NCBI GenBank assembly: GCA_902702965.1
Contig: CACRXP010000007.1
Span: 1,824,083 to 1,888,082 of the forward strand
Reading direction: 5' to 3'
DNA: 64,000 nt
Source: Spirometra erinaceieuropaei
Lineage: Eukaryota > Platyhelminthes > Cestoda > Diphyllobothriidea > Diphyllobothriidae
The position numbers were made by a program, and so were the translations under genes. Under the pieces are notes generated by a model that was given only the letters and a program-made list of their open reading frames with translations, searched no databases and had not been told where the DNA came from. Each line of letters begins with the position of its first letter. The first letter of the stretch is position 1. This document shows positions 1-11,999 of this stretch, one piece after another.

Positions 1-72
1 CGAAGAGCCGAGTCCCAGGAAGTAGTCTTGAAGAAGGAGACACGATCGCCGGGACAAGAGCTTTATTAGCCT

Positions 73-106
73 GACGTTTCGGATTCCTACTCGAATCCAT
101 CATCAG
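73..106 (-). ncRNA. Hammerhead-like core in PLE end
   Basis: On the minus strand: CTGATGA, one T, a 6-bp stem GGATTC/GAATCC with loop GAGTAG, then GAAACGTC. The conserved boxes match the hammerhead ribozyme core (CUGANGA and GAAA). Hammerheads are documented in PLE terminal repeats. The extra T is unusual. Confidence 0.5.
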
Positions 107-286
107 AGACAAAAGAGCAGAAACGGGTGGTTGTTGCACAAGGGGCTGCGGTATTTATAGGATGCAGCAGCCATGCTACCGCCTGCCTATGAACGTTCAC
201 GGCTTCCCCCTTCATCCGGGATTGTCACACTTGGGGTGATCATTGCTTGATGGCCGACATTCGAGTCGATAATTGCCGCGGCAGCG

Positions 287-700
287 GTGCGCAGAAATGA
301 CGCCAGCTCTCAAGTTGCGGCTCATTCGACGAGACCCGGCCACACATTTAAATTCGATGAGGCCGAAATTCTCGCAAGAGGTGACAACCGAGTGAGCCGA
401 GAGCTACTGGAATCATGGTTTACTGGCCCCCAGTCCATCAACAAGAGCAACGATCTTCCCATTCAATACAGCGTGCTGAGACTTCGTCTAGGCGGAGTAA
501 TTGGCCACGCGGGGAGCGCACTGGTGAACACTCTTCCCAACACCCGGGTCAACGCATCAGATGGTCGAGCAATCATCACGCCAACATCCAACGCACGTGA
601 TGAAATTGCGGCAATTATCGACTCGAATGTCGGCCATCAAGCAATGATCACCCCAAGTGTGACAATCCCGGATGAAGGGGGAAGCCGTGAACGTTCATAG
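287..700 (+). pseudogene. PLE GIY-YIG C-terminal fragment
   Basis: The 137-codon reading frame matches the frame after the GIY-YIG core in the copies at 60325-60640 and 61172-61441: RRNDASSQ, FKFDEAEILARGD, NRVSRELLESW, then SINKSNDLP. It lacks the Y-x-G-E-T-G-R-Q-L catalytic segment and has lost its reverse transcriptase. It lies inside the inverted-arm element at 1-858. Confidence 0.75.
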
Positions 701-780
701 GCAGGCGGTAGCATGGCTGCTGCATCCTATAAATACCGCAGCCCCTTGTGCAACAACCACCCGTTTCTGCTCTTTTGTCT

Positions 781-814
781 CTGATGATGGATTCGAGTAG
801 GAATCCGAAACGTC
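781..814 (+). ncRNA. Hammerhead-like core in PLE 3' end
   Basis: Same 34-nt core as at 73-106, on the + strand: CTGATGA, T, GGATTC-GAGTAG-GAATCC, GAAACGTC. The flanks TGCTCTTTTGTCT and AGGCTAATAAAGC can form a discontinuous stem I. Confidence 0.5.
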
Positions 815-940
815 AGGCTAATAAAGCTCTTGTCCCGGCGATCGTGTTTCCTTCTTCAAAAAGCCTACATACGCCTACCGCCGGAGGGCTATGAACATTA
901 TAACATAGAACAAAGTCGAAATTTTAAGGCAAAACCACAG

Positions 941-1125
941 GCCGCCATACCAATGCAGTTGAAGCGTATTGGATCGGCCTGAAAAGAATATTACATGAAG
1001 GCGGTCCTACGTCAGGCCCAGATGTTTCGGCTCACACTGACGGGATACAATATCGTCTATGGTCTGAACTCAACGCCGCCTGCCTAAAACAAGCATGGGA
1101 AACCTTCTTGTCCCACATGGCAAAG
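941..1125 (+). CDS. Probable CTLD exon (domain a, middle part)
   Basis: The frame reads EAYWIGLKR, then HTDGIQYRLWSELNAACL. The WIGL core followed by a D-G and an aromatic-W segment is typical of the middle of a CTLD, with ELN where calcium-binding members have EPN. The phase is 1 at the start (AG at 939-940, or alternatively 927-928) and 0 at the AAG/GTGTAC donor, the same as the exon at 27942. The acceptor has a poor pyrimidine tract and lies about 80 bp after a Penelope-like insertion. The exon edges are therefore uncertain, and it could be a decayed exon. Confidence 0.55.
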
Positions 1126-3380
1126 GTGTACCCCGTTAAACAGCCGTACACCTGATAATCCTATCGAACTGGTACACAACAGCCAATGCTCTGAGGTACA
1201 AGGATTTTCTTCGGTATAAAGTAATCTCAAAATAATCAGTCTTTGGTATGTTGTTGATTGCGGACAAAACGTTCGCATGACATCTAACAACCAAGAATTT
1301 TTATGTGCATAAGGTAATCGCAAAATAATTAGTCTTTAGAATCTCGTTGACCGCGGACAAAACCTTCGCATGACATCTAACAACTCTGGGTTGCGCTGCA
1401 TAGTAACGAGTCTATACAGACATTTCTACAGCGCCTGGTTTTCGGGGCGGTTATCTGCAAGGTCAACAGCGCAGGCCTTTGAAATGCGCAGGCGATGCCT
1501 AATTGGTACACTGGGAAAACGTAATCGGACAACGCCTACTTAAGTAAATGCAATAGCCAGACTAGTGTAAAATTAGGCCTACCTCGGGGACAAACCACGT
1601 CGTTACTGTTCTGACCTCCAAGTCAACCTAATTCATCGAGCTCCGTATTAATAAGATTTCTGGTCTTGAGTATCCCTATCTAGTCTGATCCTGAGGAGAA
1701 AGGGACAGATTTTGAGGTCCTCTACTAAAACGGTAGATTCTCCGACCGGCGATGAGTAAATGCCTACCCCACTACCCCCACGTTTGTTCTCACAGGCCCT
1801 AACCTGGGAAAATGAATTTTGTCAGTGGCTTTCCGCCTTTCTCGGGGCCATTAATTCCTCTCGTTTGTCATGGTCATTCGTGGGGCTGCAGCTTTTTTCT
1901 TGAATACTTCCATTGATCAAGTTCGATATTATTATTCATAACAGTAACCGTCTCTTCACTGTCATGTAGGGATATTTTTCCCTATTTTCCCGATCCATAT
2001 ACTTATTCTAACAACTTCGATAAGTCGGCATCAGTTTCTATTATCACTGAATAAGTTAACACCTATAATTGGAGCAGACCATTTCCATAGCACGTTTAAG
2101 TAGTTTCGGAATAGGCCTGTAGAACCTAAGCAGTTTATAGTACACGAGAACCCACATTCCATTTGAATTAATGAAGTTCCGATAAATTCAGGCGTAGCAG
2201 ACCCGGTACTAACTATCAGGGCGAAGTCCTTCCTCAGAGCATACTGTAAGATTTATAATTGTGGTAAATCCTGCATATTCTGTGTTAACTTCCCGTCTCA
2301 TCCCACCCTACTCGCTTTCGTGGGTATCTCTCAATCCATATGCATTTCAAATTTGCGATCCAGGGCTTGAGTCTAAAGAGACATATTCGCCGTGACCCGA
2401 ATTTTGGTAAATGTGATCATACAGTTACATTCTTCAGTATTTAAGTCAGCCCCAGTAAGCTTCCCCGACATCTCAAGTGTAAAACGTTTTACGAAATATG
2501 GCTTCCGGTAACCCTGACCAGCTTTTGGTTTGAAAGCGAAGTCATAAATAAGCAGAACGCGAACTCTTGTCATGCGAAATGCAGCTGATGTGCGACCCCG
2601 TGAACTAACAATGACAGCTAAATATTGTGAGGCGTCTGCCCATGGATTTCTTCGGCATTTCAATGTTTATTTGCGACGGAAACAAGTTTTTGCGAAAGAT
2701 ATCCGGCAATCGCCTATTTGCGGTAGACTATGAAATATAGTCTGCATCTTGATACGACGGTCTCGGTCCGGATACACGAACAGAGTAATCTGCTCAGTTA
2801 CAGCACAATAAAAAAGTACTACAACTGCATTCAAAAACGTAGCAAGAACAATCAATACATAGTTGAAATCAGAAAAGGCAGAGCTATCTCCTCCAGGAAG
2901 AAAAAGAACACAGCTTACGCTTTACGTGGAACTTACACAGGCTGTCCTTGCTGACGCCAATCGTGTAAATGACAGGTTTTCAAATGAAGGGACGGAAAGT
3001 TCAGCCAAATACAATCATAGCACCCAACAACTGTCAATAACTTATATCTAATCATATTGCCAAGAAAGGAACTCGGGGGTCGTTTGCGGACTATCGAGGA
3101 CAGAGTGCGTCCATAGGGACGTCATAAAACAAAAGCTTTCATAAGGATACATGTTGATGGAAGTCTGCGTACTTTACACTTTTACACGATAAAGCCTGGG
3201 GAAAATTTCATACTTTCGGCTGTTTCTTCTACATTGTTAGAAGATGCGGATATTTTTCTGCTGCTAACGTAAGAACATGCTTTGCTCTTTATATTGCATC
3301 CATTTCCGTTAACTTTGCCCACTTTTAGGTTGCGTTCTGTGATTAGGAAGTCAGGTCAGCGTGACCATATAAATACTGTT
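1126..3380. other. No recognisable gene
   Basis: AT-rich, intron-like sequence. The short reading frames here (for example 2373-2663 on the minus strand) show no recognisable motif. An approximate direct repeat is visible at about 1205-1290 and 1312-1385 (AATAATCAGTCTTTGG / AATAATTAGTCTTTAG, then GCGGACAAAAC.TTCGCATGA). Confidence 0.5.
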
Positions 3381-3539
3381 ATTTTGCTGAATAAATAAAT
3401 CGTTTTATTTAATACACTCTGGGGTACATTCATAGCAGGTATAAATAAAATTTTTAGTGAATTTTGGAACATGTAGGCAGACACCGAACAACGTTGAGCT
3501 CTTCTTTATAAAATAGGCAGACTGATATGAAAAGCGGTC

Positions 3540-4330
3540 AGCGAACAGGGGAAAAATCCTTTTTTTTCCGAAATGGTAAATGAATGTGGTTGATTAGTTC
3601 TTAAGGAAAAAAAAATGCTCACTCATGGAAAGGTAGAAATGCAGGTCGAGCAGGACTGCCCTGCATATGGTAGCATATAAGTATTCAAAACAGTAGTCGT
3701 TAAGGTAGAATTCCTAGACCGAATGAGTTTATTCATTGCAGGTACGGTCATGACATTTTGCACTGACAACAGAAGCAACCGTCAAGGTGATGAGACGACA
3801 AGATCCGAAATGCGATCGACCACGGTCAGCTTAGAGTCGAGACGAGAAGGGGACATTAAAGGCTGCGGCGGTTATGAAAGCATGGTGAGTCGTGATCATG
3901 ACACTTTTTTGCTGACCGACTAAGCTGCTCGCGGATGGCGCAAACAGAGGAATCTGTGGTGCTCGTCTGGGGTAGAAATGAGGAAATAATATGAAAACTG
4001 AAAAATCATCTCTGCAAAGGAGGACTAATAAGAGTGGGTGTAGCAGCCGATAAAAAACCAGTGAGTTGTGAAAATCAAAGAGACAGTTTGCACTTGAACA
4101 AGTAAAGCATGCATGATCTACCATTAAATCCCAGGAGGAATCTTTCCAAAGTTTATAATTTGAGTGTTCGGAAATGAATCGGTCAATAGTTACTTCGTGT
4201 TTTTTGAGGTAAGTTTCTTGCGTATTCTCGATCTAAGTATCGGTGATTTAGGTTAAGTTCAAAGTTCTGAAACGGTTAAGAGCCAAACTCTTAGGACGGT
4301 TCTATTCGTGGTCATTCACTGGAAAAACGA
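3540..4330 (-). mobile_element. LINE family B fragment (3' UTR and end of RT ORF)
   Basis: It resembles the 3' part of the LINE at 5480-6912, in the same minus orientation: the segment around CAGGACTGCCCTGCATATGG and the block at 4120-4200 (AAATCCCAGGAGGA, GAGTGTTCGG) have clear counterparts at about 5730 and 6190-6240. The reading frame is broken. Confidence 0.6.
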
Positions 4331-4384
4331 TGTTTCCGAATCATAATTCAGCAATGCTGTTGTAACCACCGATCCCGTATCTAA

Positions 4385-4690
4385 ATCCACACTCTTTCCC
4401 ACATCTGTAGTATAAAGAGGACTACAGAAGCTCAACGAAGCAAATCCGTCGGGTCCGGATCATATACCGATCAGATTCTTGAAAGAATTGGCTAACGAAG
4501 ATTCCTAACCACTAGCGCTTATATTCGATTGGTCATTCGAATAAGGGAGGCAGCCACTCGAATAAAAGTTAAGAAATATCTTCCGGGCATAAAAAGGTGG
4601 GGCTCGGGCTATCGCAAACATTTACAGGTCGGTTAGTGTCACTCGCACTGGCTGTAAAATAATGAAGATGATAACTAAGAAAGCAACAAT
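4385..4690 (+). pseudogene. LINE reverse transcriptase fragment
   Basis: The translation gives KLNEANPSGPDHIPIRFLKE, then SVSVTRTGCKIMKMI, which matches the N-terminal RT fingers of CR1/Jockey-type LINEs (GPD.IP..FLKE ... YRPVS.T...CK.ME.II). Stops interrupt it. It directly abuts the ORF1 of LINE A. Confidence 0.7.
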
Positions 4691-5479
4691 GAAATTCCTG
4701 GTGGTGCAGAAAGCAGACTATCACCGCCCACCGCAATGTGACCGAAGAGAACCAAGGAATGAATAATAAGACTCAGACCGTTCACATGCAACTGAGGTCA
4801 GATCAAAAGAAGCAGTTAAATCAAAAGGGACTGATGACTGAAAAGAGAGAGACGGAAATCGGACGACTTCGGAGTACTCGAAGAAAGGAACGTCCTAGGG
4901 TGGAAAAGCAGAGCTCGTCTGAGCAATCGACAGAAACCTCCAGCGCCGGCGTAGACACAGACGCGGCAAATGCGAATATCCTCGGTACTGACATAAAAGA
5001 CAGGAGCAGTATTGCCCCAAACACGATACCATTAGTTGCAGAAAAGATCCCTGGAGTAGATGGCAACCAGAATGTCGTCATGAATGGTTCGCCAGGACCT
5101 CCCAACTCACCAACATCACGCAACCAAGACCGGCCGCTCCGAGAACAGTGCCTAATAATACAGGGACTTCAGGAGTCTTAAGCAGACACACCTAAAGGAC
5201 GCGTATTAGCTGATCTCGGCTTGTTCCAAGGTCTTCTAGACACACTCCTTCAACCCAACAAAGAAATTTCAGTTTTGAAAGCCTTCAGACTCGGCAAGCG
5301 CTCTACTGAACCCGCTATTTCACCGCATCCTAGGCCGCTTAAAATTGTTCTGAGTTGCAAAGAGCATGTTGATCTCATCCTCTCAAGACGTTATAGGCTA
5401 AAATATTCCCAACAATGAGTTTTTTTCAGCAGGATTACACACCACCGGAGCGGATAAAACGCCGATAATTAGTTCAGAT

Positions 5480-6912
5480 AGATAGATAGATAATTTTTAT
5501 TAAAGACCCGTCGGGGTCCCATCAAAGCAAGTTAAAATAAAGTTGCATGCGAGTTTTAGACGAGGTGGGCTGAATCTTTACAAAATGCAATTCATAGATT
5601 CTGAATTAGAAGTCCATTGAGAAACATGATGATTGAGGGGTGAAAAAAATTCCTCGGAAAAAGGTAAAAATGATTGGATTAATTTTACAGGAGAAAAAAC
5701 CCCTCTTTAAAATGGTAACAGAAAAAAGCGAGCAGGACTGGCCTGTAGGTGGCGGTATATAACGGAATGTTTTCGGTCATCGTCAGGGTATCAATAAATG
5801 TCCGCCTTGACGGGTACGATTGTGGGTCAGACAGGACTGGCTTGCAAATGGCATTGTATACGGGATTCACAATTGAGATCGTCTGGGCCGGATTGGTACG
5901 CCGCGTCAAAGAGGCCAGACGAGAGGAACCGAGATGCGATCGGCCACAGCACACTTCGAGCTCAGCCGAGGAGTGAGGAAGGGAGGTACGACCGAACTAC
6001 TAGTAGACAGTGAATAATGAGGGTTCCGCCGTGAGCGTCGACAGACCGCATGAGGTCGGAATGCGGGAGATGACATCAAAAACCGCGAAAATTGTCGCTA
6101 TGGGGGGAAGGATAGCGATGGATTTAGAAACCAATTAAAAACAGGGGTTTCTAATGATATAATTAAGAGTTACCACTTAATCTACCACTAAATCCCAGGA
6201 GGACCCTTCTCGAAGTGAAGAATCTGAGTGTTCGGGAATGAGACCGTTAACATTGCCTTTATGCTTTCCGGTGTAAGATGGTTGCGTAATTTCGACTTGA
6301 ATACCAGTAACTTAGGCGATAATCTAATTTCAGGCGGAAGATTATTCCAAAGGAAGGCATATTTGGAAGCAAAGAAGAGGGAGCGCTTAGATGTAGTACA
6401 AAGAGGCGGCGGAATCACCATGCAGGAGTTGCGCGTGGCATAAGACCGATCTCTCGGAGTGAGAGTGTCAATGTGCGGAAGACTGGAGCTAGAGTTGATG
6501 CGAAAAAGGAAGCAAAGGCCAGCTTCGAATCTTCTAACCCACAAAAACTTCATGTTCGCCAGCTGACATCTCTGAGTATAAGAACTACTGGACGATGCTT
6601 GAGAGAACAGTTTCCGGGTGAAAACCCTCTGAACATTTTCGATTTTATTACGGTCGCAGGCGTTCATTAAACCGAAGAAAGGACAGCAATATTCGAGGAC
6701 TGGAAGAACAAACATTTGATAAAGTCTTAGCTTCATTTCCGGAAGGAAAAAATTATGCGATATGAATCCACATATCTGCGCGGCTTTGGCAGAGATTCTA
6801 TCTGCATAAGGTGATAAAGCAAGTTTATTTGTATAACTTAGGCCGAGGTCCTTTATTGTGAGGCATTCTGAGAGTGGGTTATTCTGAAAAATTATGGGAC
6901 CAGGAAGTTTGG
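5480..6912 (-). mobile_element. LINE family B insertion inside LINE A ORF1
   Basis: This is a minus-strand, 5'-truncated LINE. Its 3' end is at 5480-5500 with a (GATA)n tail, followed by a 3' UTR and the C-terminal part of an RT protein running from about 6912 down to 6188. It splits the ORF1 of the + strand LINE A. Confidence 0.8.
6188..6912 (-). pseudogene. LINE family B RT C-terminal region
   Basis: It reads IKDLGLSYTNKLALSPYADR, QICGFISHNFFLPEMKLRLY, VLPVLEYCCPFFG, NKIENVQRVFTRKLF and AFLWNNLPPEIRLSP. These are the post-RT thumb and C-terminal motifs of CR1/Jockey LINEs (K-D-L-G, L-E-Y, I-E-x-V-Q-R, W-N-x-L-P). The frame is open for about 240 codons, so this copy is fairly young, but the RT core is missing. 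Confidence 0.8.
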
Positions 6913-9900
6913 AGCTAAGGCTGCGACAAATGAATGGCGAACAAGGCCTGCTTATCTACAACAACTGCATAGTCGAGCGACCGTCCCGCTTCATAAGGAC
7001 ACGGCCCGTGCGGATGTCGCCACAGCCGAGACAATTGGCAAAGGCGGCGTCATAGCCGGCTTACCAAAGGCTAAAAAGCTAAAATGCTTATATTCCAATG
7101 CGAAAAGTCTGCTATCTAAATTAGATGAGCTTAAGATCTACGGTAACCATACCTTACCCGACGTTATATCCATAACTGAAACGTGGCTGTCCGCGAGCGT
7201 AGACGATCGCGAAGTCGCTTTATCTGGTTATCACTTGTTCAGAAATGACAGGTTGGGACGTCAAGGTGGAGGTGTGCTCATGTATGTCAAATATGGCCTT
7301 TTTGCGTCAGAAAAAGAGGGGCAGCTCGCGCGCACAACTGAAACAATTTGGCTCACCGTCAAAACGCCGGGGTCACAACCACTCGAGATCCTGACGGTCT
7401 ACCGCCCACCGAGGAACGACCCGCAATCAGACAGTAGTCTACTAGAGAAATTAGAAGCGATTTCGATCCGACCCAATGTCCTGATTATGGGCGACTTTAA
7501 CGCTCCGAATATCGACTGGAATCTGACTTCTGCCCCGGGCTCAGAATTCAACGTTGATCGCCGCTTCCTAAAATCTGTACAAAGGTCGCATCTCACACAA
7601 CACGTCTTATCCCCAACCAGACTACGTGAAGGACAACTAGATAACTACTTAGACCTTGTATTGACAAAGACACCGGAAAGCGTTGATGTTGTAAACTGTC
7701 TACCCCCTCTCGGAAAAAGCGACCCTGTAGTCATACAGTGGGAGTATTCTCTCTTCTCTGTACCCGATCAAAGCATGGTGATCAGGCGCAACATATGGCG
7801 TGGTGACTTCAACCAAATGCGCCTCGACATGCGTCCTAGAGACTGGAAAGCAGCATTTACGGGGTGTGTCCTCAAGGACTGGCTAGAACTTAAGGCCATA
7901 CTGAATGAACGTATCACCAGATACTGCCCTATGTCGAAAAAGAAAATCACCAGCAGGCCCCGATGGCTAAAGGGTTCACTAAAAGTTGAAGTAAACCGTA
8001 AGCAAAAGCTGTGGAAAACATATCTTAGGGACAAGACAATTGAATCAGGAAATAGGTACAAGGCTCAGCGGAATAGGGTATAGTGCCTTGTTTACAAAGC
8101 CCGCCAACACTTCGAGAGTAACCTTTTAAACTGTGCAGGAGAAAACCCAAAGCTTTTCTTCAACTACATAAGACAAAGTACTCGCAACAGCGATCCCATC
8201 CCTATGCTAAAAACTGATGATGGCATTGAACTTTACAAGGACGAAGAAAAGGCTGAGCATCTGTCCAGGTTCATTCAGTCGGTTTTTCCGAGAGAAGTCG
8301 CAGTACCCATTGATCACTGGAATGTGGACAATGTCCCGACAATCGACTCAGTGGTTCTCACAAAACCTATTGTTCAACAGGAATTACTGAAGCTAAAAGA
8401 AGGGACATCGCCCAGTCCTGACGAAATACCGGCAAAGTTGTTGAAGGAATTAGCCACAGAATTGGCAGAACCTCTGAGCGTCCTCTTCCAAGCCTCTCTT
8501 GATGCAGGCAGACTGCCTCCTGAGTGGAAGACTGCGTGGATTTCACCGATTCATAAAAATGGCAGTCGCGCTTCCGCAAACAACTACCGACCAGTAAGCC
8601 TCACCTCCATATGCTGCAAAGTTATGGAGCGAATTATCAAACGCGAACCGATGCGGTTTTTAGAGCAAAATCATCTTCTGTGCGATGCACAGCATAGTTT
8701 CCGCAGAGGGAGGTCCTGCTTGACCAATCTACTCTACTGTCTTGAACAGTGGACCCGAGCGATTGATGAAGGAAACGTTGTGCATGTGGCCTACATAGAC
8801 TTCAAGAAGGCCTTTGACAGCGTGCCTCACCAACGTCTCCTACACAAGCTCAGCCGCATAAGGGTAAGAGGCAAGCTTTTGAAATGGATTGAAGACTTTT
8901 TGGTCGGTCGGTCCCAGACTGTTCGTCTTGGTGGCCAGCAATCGGCAGAGGTGACGGTTACGAGCGGAGTACCTCAGGGCTCCGTTCTTGGCCCTATCCT
9001 CTTCCTCATCTATATCGATGACTGTATCCATGGTTTGGACTGCGAATTTGCCATGTTTGCTGACGATACAAAGCTTTGGACCGTCATCCACAACGAGGAC
9101 GATGAAGCAAATCTACAGGCAAACTTAGACCGAATTGAACAATGGTCAGGCCACTGGCTCCTCCCATTTAATGTTACCAAATGCAACATTCTGAGGATTG
9201 GCGGAACCAGCTCTGCGCACCGGCAGACATACTATCTAAATCACACACCGCTGCCGCTGGTAGAGGTTCAGAAAGACCTAGGGGTGTGGATAACATCTTC
9301 ACTAAAGCCATCATTCCACTGCTTGAAAGCAGCGAAATCCGCAATGTCCAGCTTATATCTCATTAAGCGGGCATTTGCCAAGTTCGATGAAGAGTGCTTC
9401 CGCAAGGTCTTCGGGATGTTTGTGCGCCCACAGTTAGAGTTTGCCATTCAGGCCTGGAGACCCTGGACTGTTAAGGATCGTACCACCCTCGAAAAAGTCC
9501 AACGACGGGCAACCAAGCTTGTCAGAGGTCATAAATACCTACCTTACGAAACCAGACTTTCAAATCTTCACCTCTTTCCCCTGGACTACAGACAACTCCG
9601 TGGCGACTTAATTCAAACGCTTCGAATGTTACGGGGTCAGGACAGCTGCCTCGCATCCGGCGACTTCTTTGAGCTGGCCACCACTACTAGCTTGAGAGGA
9701 CACCCTCTGCAATTACGTGTGACAGGAGCGAGACTGGACGCAAGGAAGTCCTTCTTCAGCCACAGAGTGGTAAAGGCATGGAACGCCCTGCCTGTGGACG
9801 TCGTCATGTCCTCATCCGTTGACTAATTTAAGAGAAAGCTTGACCAGTACAGGGATATGTACCTTCACAGCATCAGAAACTAACGAATCCCCCCATCTCT

Positions 9901-10397
9901 GTGCCACCCGCCCCATCCAACGTTTTATGTTACAAAGCATGCTAGTATCATGCTAAGCATTTTAGTATCATTACGTTTTACAATTTTCGCTATCTCCTGT
10001 CCGCCACATATAGAATAGGTTTATTGTAGCGCCCCTTGCGCACTGTCAGTCCCCTTTGAATTCAGGAAAATAACCTAAAACAAACTCGTCACTTTCAACT
10101 GCACTTTGACTTCATTTGCTTCGGGTGTCTGGTTAGCCAAAAGACCGCGAATTGAGAGTTTGCTTTGATATTACTTGGTCCATTCAGTACCGTACTGGAT
10201 ATTGTACAATTTTGACATAGAAGGCATTCACAGACAAACTCATACCAGTGACAAATGCTTGTTGTATGTAACTACTTACCTAATTTTTTTCACACTTACC
10301 TTACACATTGTTTTTTTATGACGTTATTGTAACCAAAAGGGTGTTCAATGGTGCTCGCCTACCTTTCCCTTAATAAATCTGATCTGATCTGATCTGA
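6913..10397 (+). mobile_element. LINE A (CR1/Jockey-like), ORF2 and 3' end
   Basis: This is the 3' part of a LINE whose ORF1 begins at about 4738. It holds the end of ORF1, a nearly intact endonuclease-RT ORF2, a 3' UTR of about 540 bp and a (TCTGA)n tail at about 10377-10397. Short-repeat tails rather than poly(A) are typical of CR1-type LINEs. Confidence 0.85.
7074..9826 (+). pseudogene. LINE A endonuclease-reverse transcriptase ORF2
   Basis: A single frame with one in-frame TAG at 8081-8083. The N-terminal AP-endonuclease domain shows KCLYSNAKSLLSKLDELK, ISITETWL, GGGVLMYVK, VLIMGDFNAPNIDW and LGKSDPVV (P where the catalytic H of SDH is usual). The RT domain shows SPDEIPAKLLKE, NNYRPVSLTSICCKVMERII, AQHSFRRGRSCLTNLL, IDFKKAFDSVPH, SGVPQGSVLGPILFLIYI and the catalytic FADDTKLW. 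The C-terminal part ends with KAWNALPVDVV. Apart from the TAG and the SDP change it is remarkably intact, so the insertion is recent. Confidence 0.9.
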
Positions 10398-11640
10398 AAC
10401 ATTTGCTCTCAAAGCTTCAGCACGCCTTCAGACAGAACATCTTATGTATTTCTAGGTTATTGCTCTCAACCGGGCAGTGGACTCGCGCACTGGACGAGGA
10501 TGGCAGGGTCGATGTTATCTCCACGAAATTCACGAAGGCGTTTGGCAGCGTCTCACATGAACGCTTTATCTATGAACTGTCTTAAAGTGGAATAAGAGAG
10601 TTGTTAACAAAGATCGCACATTTTCTTACAGGGAGATCGCAAACCGTGCGTGCTGATGCCTCGAAGACAACCCCTATCATCTTTTAAAGTGGTGTACACC
10701 CAGGGCTCAGTCTTAGGGTCATTACTACTCCTAGTTTACACCAACAGCAGTGTCGGCGACTTTAAATGCATCACCATCATGTTTTCTGATGGTGCTAAAC
10801 TGTAGGAAATCATCTGATCGGACGCAGACAGGCAAGCGCTTCAAAACAGCCTTAACCGACTGACCGATTGGCCAGCTAGCTGGCTCCTAAATTTCATTGT
10901 GAATAGAAATGTTGTCCTGAGGCTCCACACCAGAATAACCTGTAAAGAGAGCGATTCTTCTAAAACCCTCCTCAATAAGAAACCCAGTTTGATTCTTGAG
11001 GGACAGAAAGACGTCGGCGTCTTACTAACTTCCTCCCTTAAAGCATCGTCACAGTGTCTACGGACAGAAAGACACGCGATACGGGTGTTATCTGCGATGA
11101 GGCGAGGATTTGTGCAGATCGACAGGGGACATTCATTCAGCCCCACATACAGTATGCCGTCCGGCCAAGACTTCCATGGTTCAAGAAAGGTTTTCAACAA
11201 CTGGAAAGAGTACAGTCGAGGGCTATGAAGATGTTCAGGAGTATTGGTCGTTTAACAAACGAAACCAAACTGGCTTCATTAAATCTGCTTCCTCCCCATT
11301 GCAGGCAACTGCGCGACGACCCCATTCAAAACTACTGCATTTCCACGCGTACGCCCTAGACTATGACGGCTCCGATGAATTGGTTGGGGCTGATCGTCTT
11401 CACGGCCATCCCTTTAAACTGCAGAGAAGTTAGCTCATACAGACTTCCGACGGAACACCTTCTTACAGAGGGTCAGTTGAGCATGGACACGACTCCCTAA
11501 CCCGGTGGCTCTTTCCAAATCTGCTGAATCGTTTAAATGCAAACTCCACACATATTTGTTAAGAGGCTTCTGCACATATAACCACGATAGTGTCAGTGGC
11601 GTGAGTTTGCCCCCTGATCACAAATACCGATGACATTTCT
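10398..11640 (+). pseudogene. Decayed LINE RT copy
   Basis: Frames broken by several shifts still read QHAFRQN, GQWTRALDEDG, KFTKAFGSVSHERFIYEL, FLTGRSQTVRA, QKDVGVLLTSSLKASSQCL and RNTFLQRV ... AWTRLPN, which align with the ORF2 of LINE A from the RT palm to the C-terminus. It is in the same orientation directly after the LINE A tail, but much older. Confidence 0.8.
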
Positions 11641-11999
11641 ATTTCCAGGATTACTGATTTGTTAATTGATTCTGTTTCCGTTCTTGGATATGATAAGGAG
11701 TTCAAAGCCGAAAACCGCATTTCCTTAGCCAACTGACTGAAAACCGAAAATCCGAAGATCGCTTATCGATCTCAGCCGACAGATTGCGTTATTGTGCTTG
11801 ACTCCTAAAGACCGGTCTTCGGGCATTTGCCCCGTGACACTGTATATGGCGTCTTTTTCTTTCTAAACACAAATGTTCAGTTAATGGTGGCTGGCGACGA
11901 TCATCAGCCATAGCAAATTAGTGGAGATCAGGACGAAACTGTGCCTATTGTTATTAAAAATCTAAGTATATCGTTTGCTCCAAATCACGCAAGACAGTC

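Larger units (their letters stand above)
1..858 (+). mobile_element. Penelope-like element fragment with inverted 3' ends
   Basis: The outer arms (about 28-277 and 606-856) are reverse complements of each other and each is a copy of the PLE 3' end, including the CTGATGATGG ... GAAACGTC motif. Between them, 287-700 encodes the last part of the GIY-YIG endonuclease region (RRNDASSQVAAHSTRPGH, then EILARGDNRVSRELLESW) on the + strand. The catalytic core upstream of ETGRQL is missing, so the copy cannot be autonomous. Inverted terminal repeats are a known PLE feature. Confidence 0.8.
4738..7053 (+). pseudogene. LINE A ORF1, interrupted by another LINE
   Basis: The first part (4738-5478) encodes a charged N-terminus, then CLIIQGLQES, LGLFQGLLDTLLQPN, SVLKAFRLGKRSTEP and FFQQDYTPPERIKRR, a pattern consistent with a CR1/Jockey-type LINE ORF1 RNA-binding protein. 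It has a TAA at 5179-5181 and a frameshift near 5416. The same protein resumes at 6913 with ELRLRQMNGEQGLLIYNNC and IRTRPVRMSPQPRQLAKAAS before a TAG at about 7051. The 1.43 kb between is a minus-strand LINE. The 4738 start is nominal (GTG); the true start is uncertain. Confidence 0.8.
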
